NCBI GenBank assembly: GCA_007130555.1
Contig: SLSH01000377.1
Location: forward strand, 1-6,373
Source: Bacteroidales bacterium
Lineage (GTDB): Bacteria > Bacteroidota > Bacteroidia > Bacteroidales > ML635J-15
Reading direction: 5' to 3'
Length of the DNA stretch: 6,373 bases
The first letter of the stretch is position 1, and the number at the start of each line of letters is the position of its first letter. The position numbers and the translations under genes were made by a program. Below the pieces are notes generated by a model, which had not been told where the DNA came from, ran no database searches, and was given only the letters and a program-made list of their open reading frames with translations. Positions 5,264-6,373 of the stretch are shown in pieces.

Positions 5264-6373
5264 TTATATTTTATTAGCCGTTTTAATTCTTTTCATTCTC
5301 ATTTTAATATTTGCCTGCACAACGTAATGGTCTATAAGTGGTGCAAATACGTTCATCAGAAGTATTGCCAGCATCATACCTTCGGGATATGCAGGATTTA
5401 ATACTCTGATAAGTATAGCAAGAAATCCTATTAAAAATCCGTAAATATATTTTCCTTTATTTGTTTGAGCGGCAGTAACGGGATCTGTTGCCATAAATAC
5501 AAGTCCGAAAGCAAATCCGCCAAGCATAAGATGGTCATACCATGGTATTTCCATAAAAGGGTTCACTGCAAATATATTAAAAATTCCTGCCATTACTATC
5601 CCTCCAATAAGTGTGGATAACATTATTCTCCATGAACCTACCCCTGTTATAAGCAGTATGATAGCACCAAGTAGTATTGCAATTGTAGAAGTTTCGCCCG
5701 GTATCCCGGAATAAAAACCGATAAAAATGTCTAAACTGGAAATAGATTCTCCTAGTCCATTCACTAAATTTTTGCTGCCTTCAATAGCTTGAGCCAAAGG
5801 AGTTGCACCACTAAACGAATCTATTACTCCTTCTCCTTTAACCAAACCGCTAACATAAACATAATCTCCCGACATCCATGACGGATATGCAAAAAACAGA
5901 AATGCTCTTGCAGTTAAAGCAGGATTTAAAATATTCATTCCTGTGCCTCCAAAAACTTCTTTGCCGATAATGACGGAGAAAGCTGTTGCAAGTGCAAGCA
6001 TCCATAAAGGAATATCGGCAGGTACAATAAGAGGGATTAACATACCGGTTACTAAAAAACCTTCATTAACTTCATGTTTACGAAATTGTGCAAATGCAAA
6101 TTCAATTCCCAATCCTACAGCATAAACAACAATAATAATCGGAAGAATTTTTTGTAGTCCGTAAGTAATTACATTCCAAAACTCTGTTTCTTGTCCTGTT
6201 GCTAGAAAATGCTGGTATCCTGTATTCCAAATCGCAAAAAACAATGCGGGCATAAGAGCAATCAGAACAATAGACATTGTCCGTTTCATATCAATTGCAT
6301 CGCGTATATGTGCACCTTTTTTGGTAACTTTATTTGGGACAAACAAAAAAGTTTCAAACGCTTCAAAAGTGGA
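5264..6373 (-). CDS. nqrB: Na+-translocating NADH:quinone reductase subunit B, 5' end outside the window
   Basis: The largest membrane subunit, which binds covalent FMN and riboflavin, takes part in quinone reduction and is linked to the Na+ path. 369 residues are visible, ending at TAA 5264-5266. The frame stays open to the right edge: upstream of 'FVPNKVTKKGAHIRDAID' it reads STFEAFETFL, the normal internal NqrB sequence, so the TTG at 6344-6346 is not a start and about 20-40 N-terminal residues are missing. The flavin site is 'DSFSGATPLAQ', with the FMN-bearing Thr in SGAT (residue 191 of the visible part). Other family marks are 'GGTGMNILNPALTARAFLFF' and 'MATDPVTAAQT'. About ten hydrophobic helices are seen, like RnfD. 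It is followed after two bases by nqrC. nqrA should lie just upstream, off the window. Confidence 0.97.
   Translation of the reverse strand, partial: STFEAFETFLFVPNKVTKKGAHIRDAIDMKRTMSIVLIALMPALFFAIWNTGYQHFLATGQETEFWNVITYGLQKILPIIIVVYAVGLGIEFAFAQFRKHEVNEGFLVTGMLIPLIVPADIPLWMLALATAFSVIIGKEVFGGTGMNILNPALTARAFLFFAYPSWMSGDYVYVSGLVKGEGVIDSFSGATPLAQAIEGSKNLVNGLGESISSLDIFIGFYSGIPGETSTIAILLGAIILLITGVGSWRIMLSTLIGGIVMAGIFNIFAVNPFMEIPWYDHLMLGGFAFGLVFMATDPVTAAQTNKGKYIYGFLIGFLAILIRVLNPAYPEGMMLAILLMNVFAPLIDHYVVQANIKMRMKRIKTANKI

Noticed and set aside
6344..6346. TTG as the start codon of nqrB
   Set aside because: The frame continues upstream to the window edge with typical NqrB sequence (STFEAFETFL), so the true start is outside the window.

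Overview
The window looks like part of a chromosome from a Bacteroidota bacterium. It is AT-rich, has almost no Shine-Dalgarno sequences ahead of its genes, and carries the end of a TonB-dependent receptor, a Bacteroidota-style DUF4143 ATPase and a complete-looking run of Na+-NQR genes. Taxonomy is inferred from gene content and style only.

The right two thirds (1844-6373, minus strand) hold nqrB (cut by the window edge), nqrC, nqrD, nqrE and nqrF, in the usual order. nqrA should lie just beyond position 6373. Together these encode the membrane and catalytic subunits of the sodium-pumping NADH:quinone oxidoreductase. Electrons pass from NADH through FAD and a 2Fe-2S centre in NqrF, the intramembrane iron site formed by NqrD/NqrE cysteines, covalent FMN on NqrC and NqrB, and riboflavin, to quinone. 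All the cofactor residues I looked for are present. The genes are packed 1-12 nt apart except between nqrC and nqrD. There a 204-nt gap holds a G-rich tandem repeat on one side and a C-rich relative on the other, forming a large inverted repeat.

From 1458 to 1843, downstream of nqrF, lies a non-canonical region. It has a perfect 31-bp-stem hairpin, an adjacent imperfect long hairpin of about 97 nt (both GC-rich in an AT-rich setting), and a small open frame of 53 codons with a 27-bp/9-residue repeat. That frame overlaps the start of the next gene.

The left part (338-1465, minus) is a free-standing AAA_14/DUF4143 ATPase whose C-terminal nuclease-like motif seems to have lost its glutamate. 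It is convergent with the tail of a TonB-dependent receptor (1-195, plus). The short space between them holds a possible terminator and a degenerate 33-bp tandem duplication that includes the end of the ATPase gene.

I do not see a new multi-gene system here. The points most worth a second look are the G-quadruplex-capable inverted repeat inside the nqr operon and the paired hairpins downstream of it.
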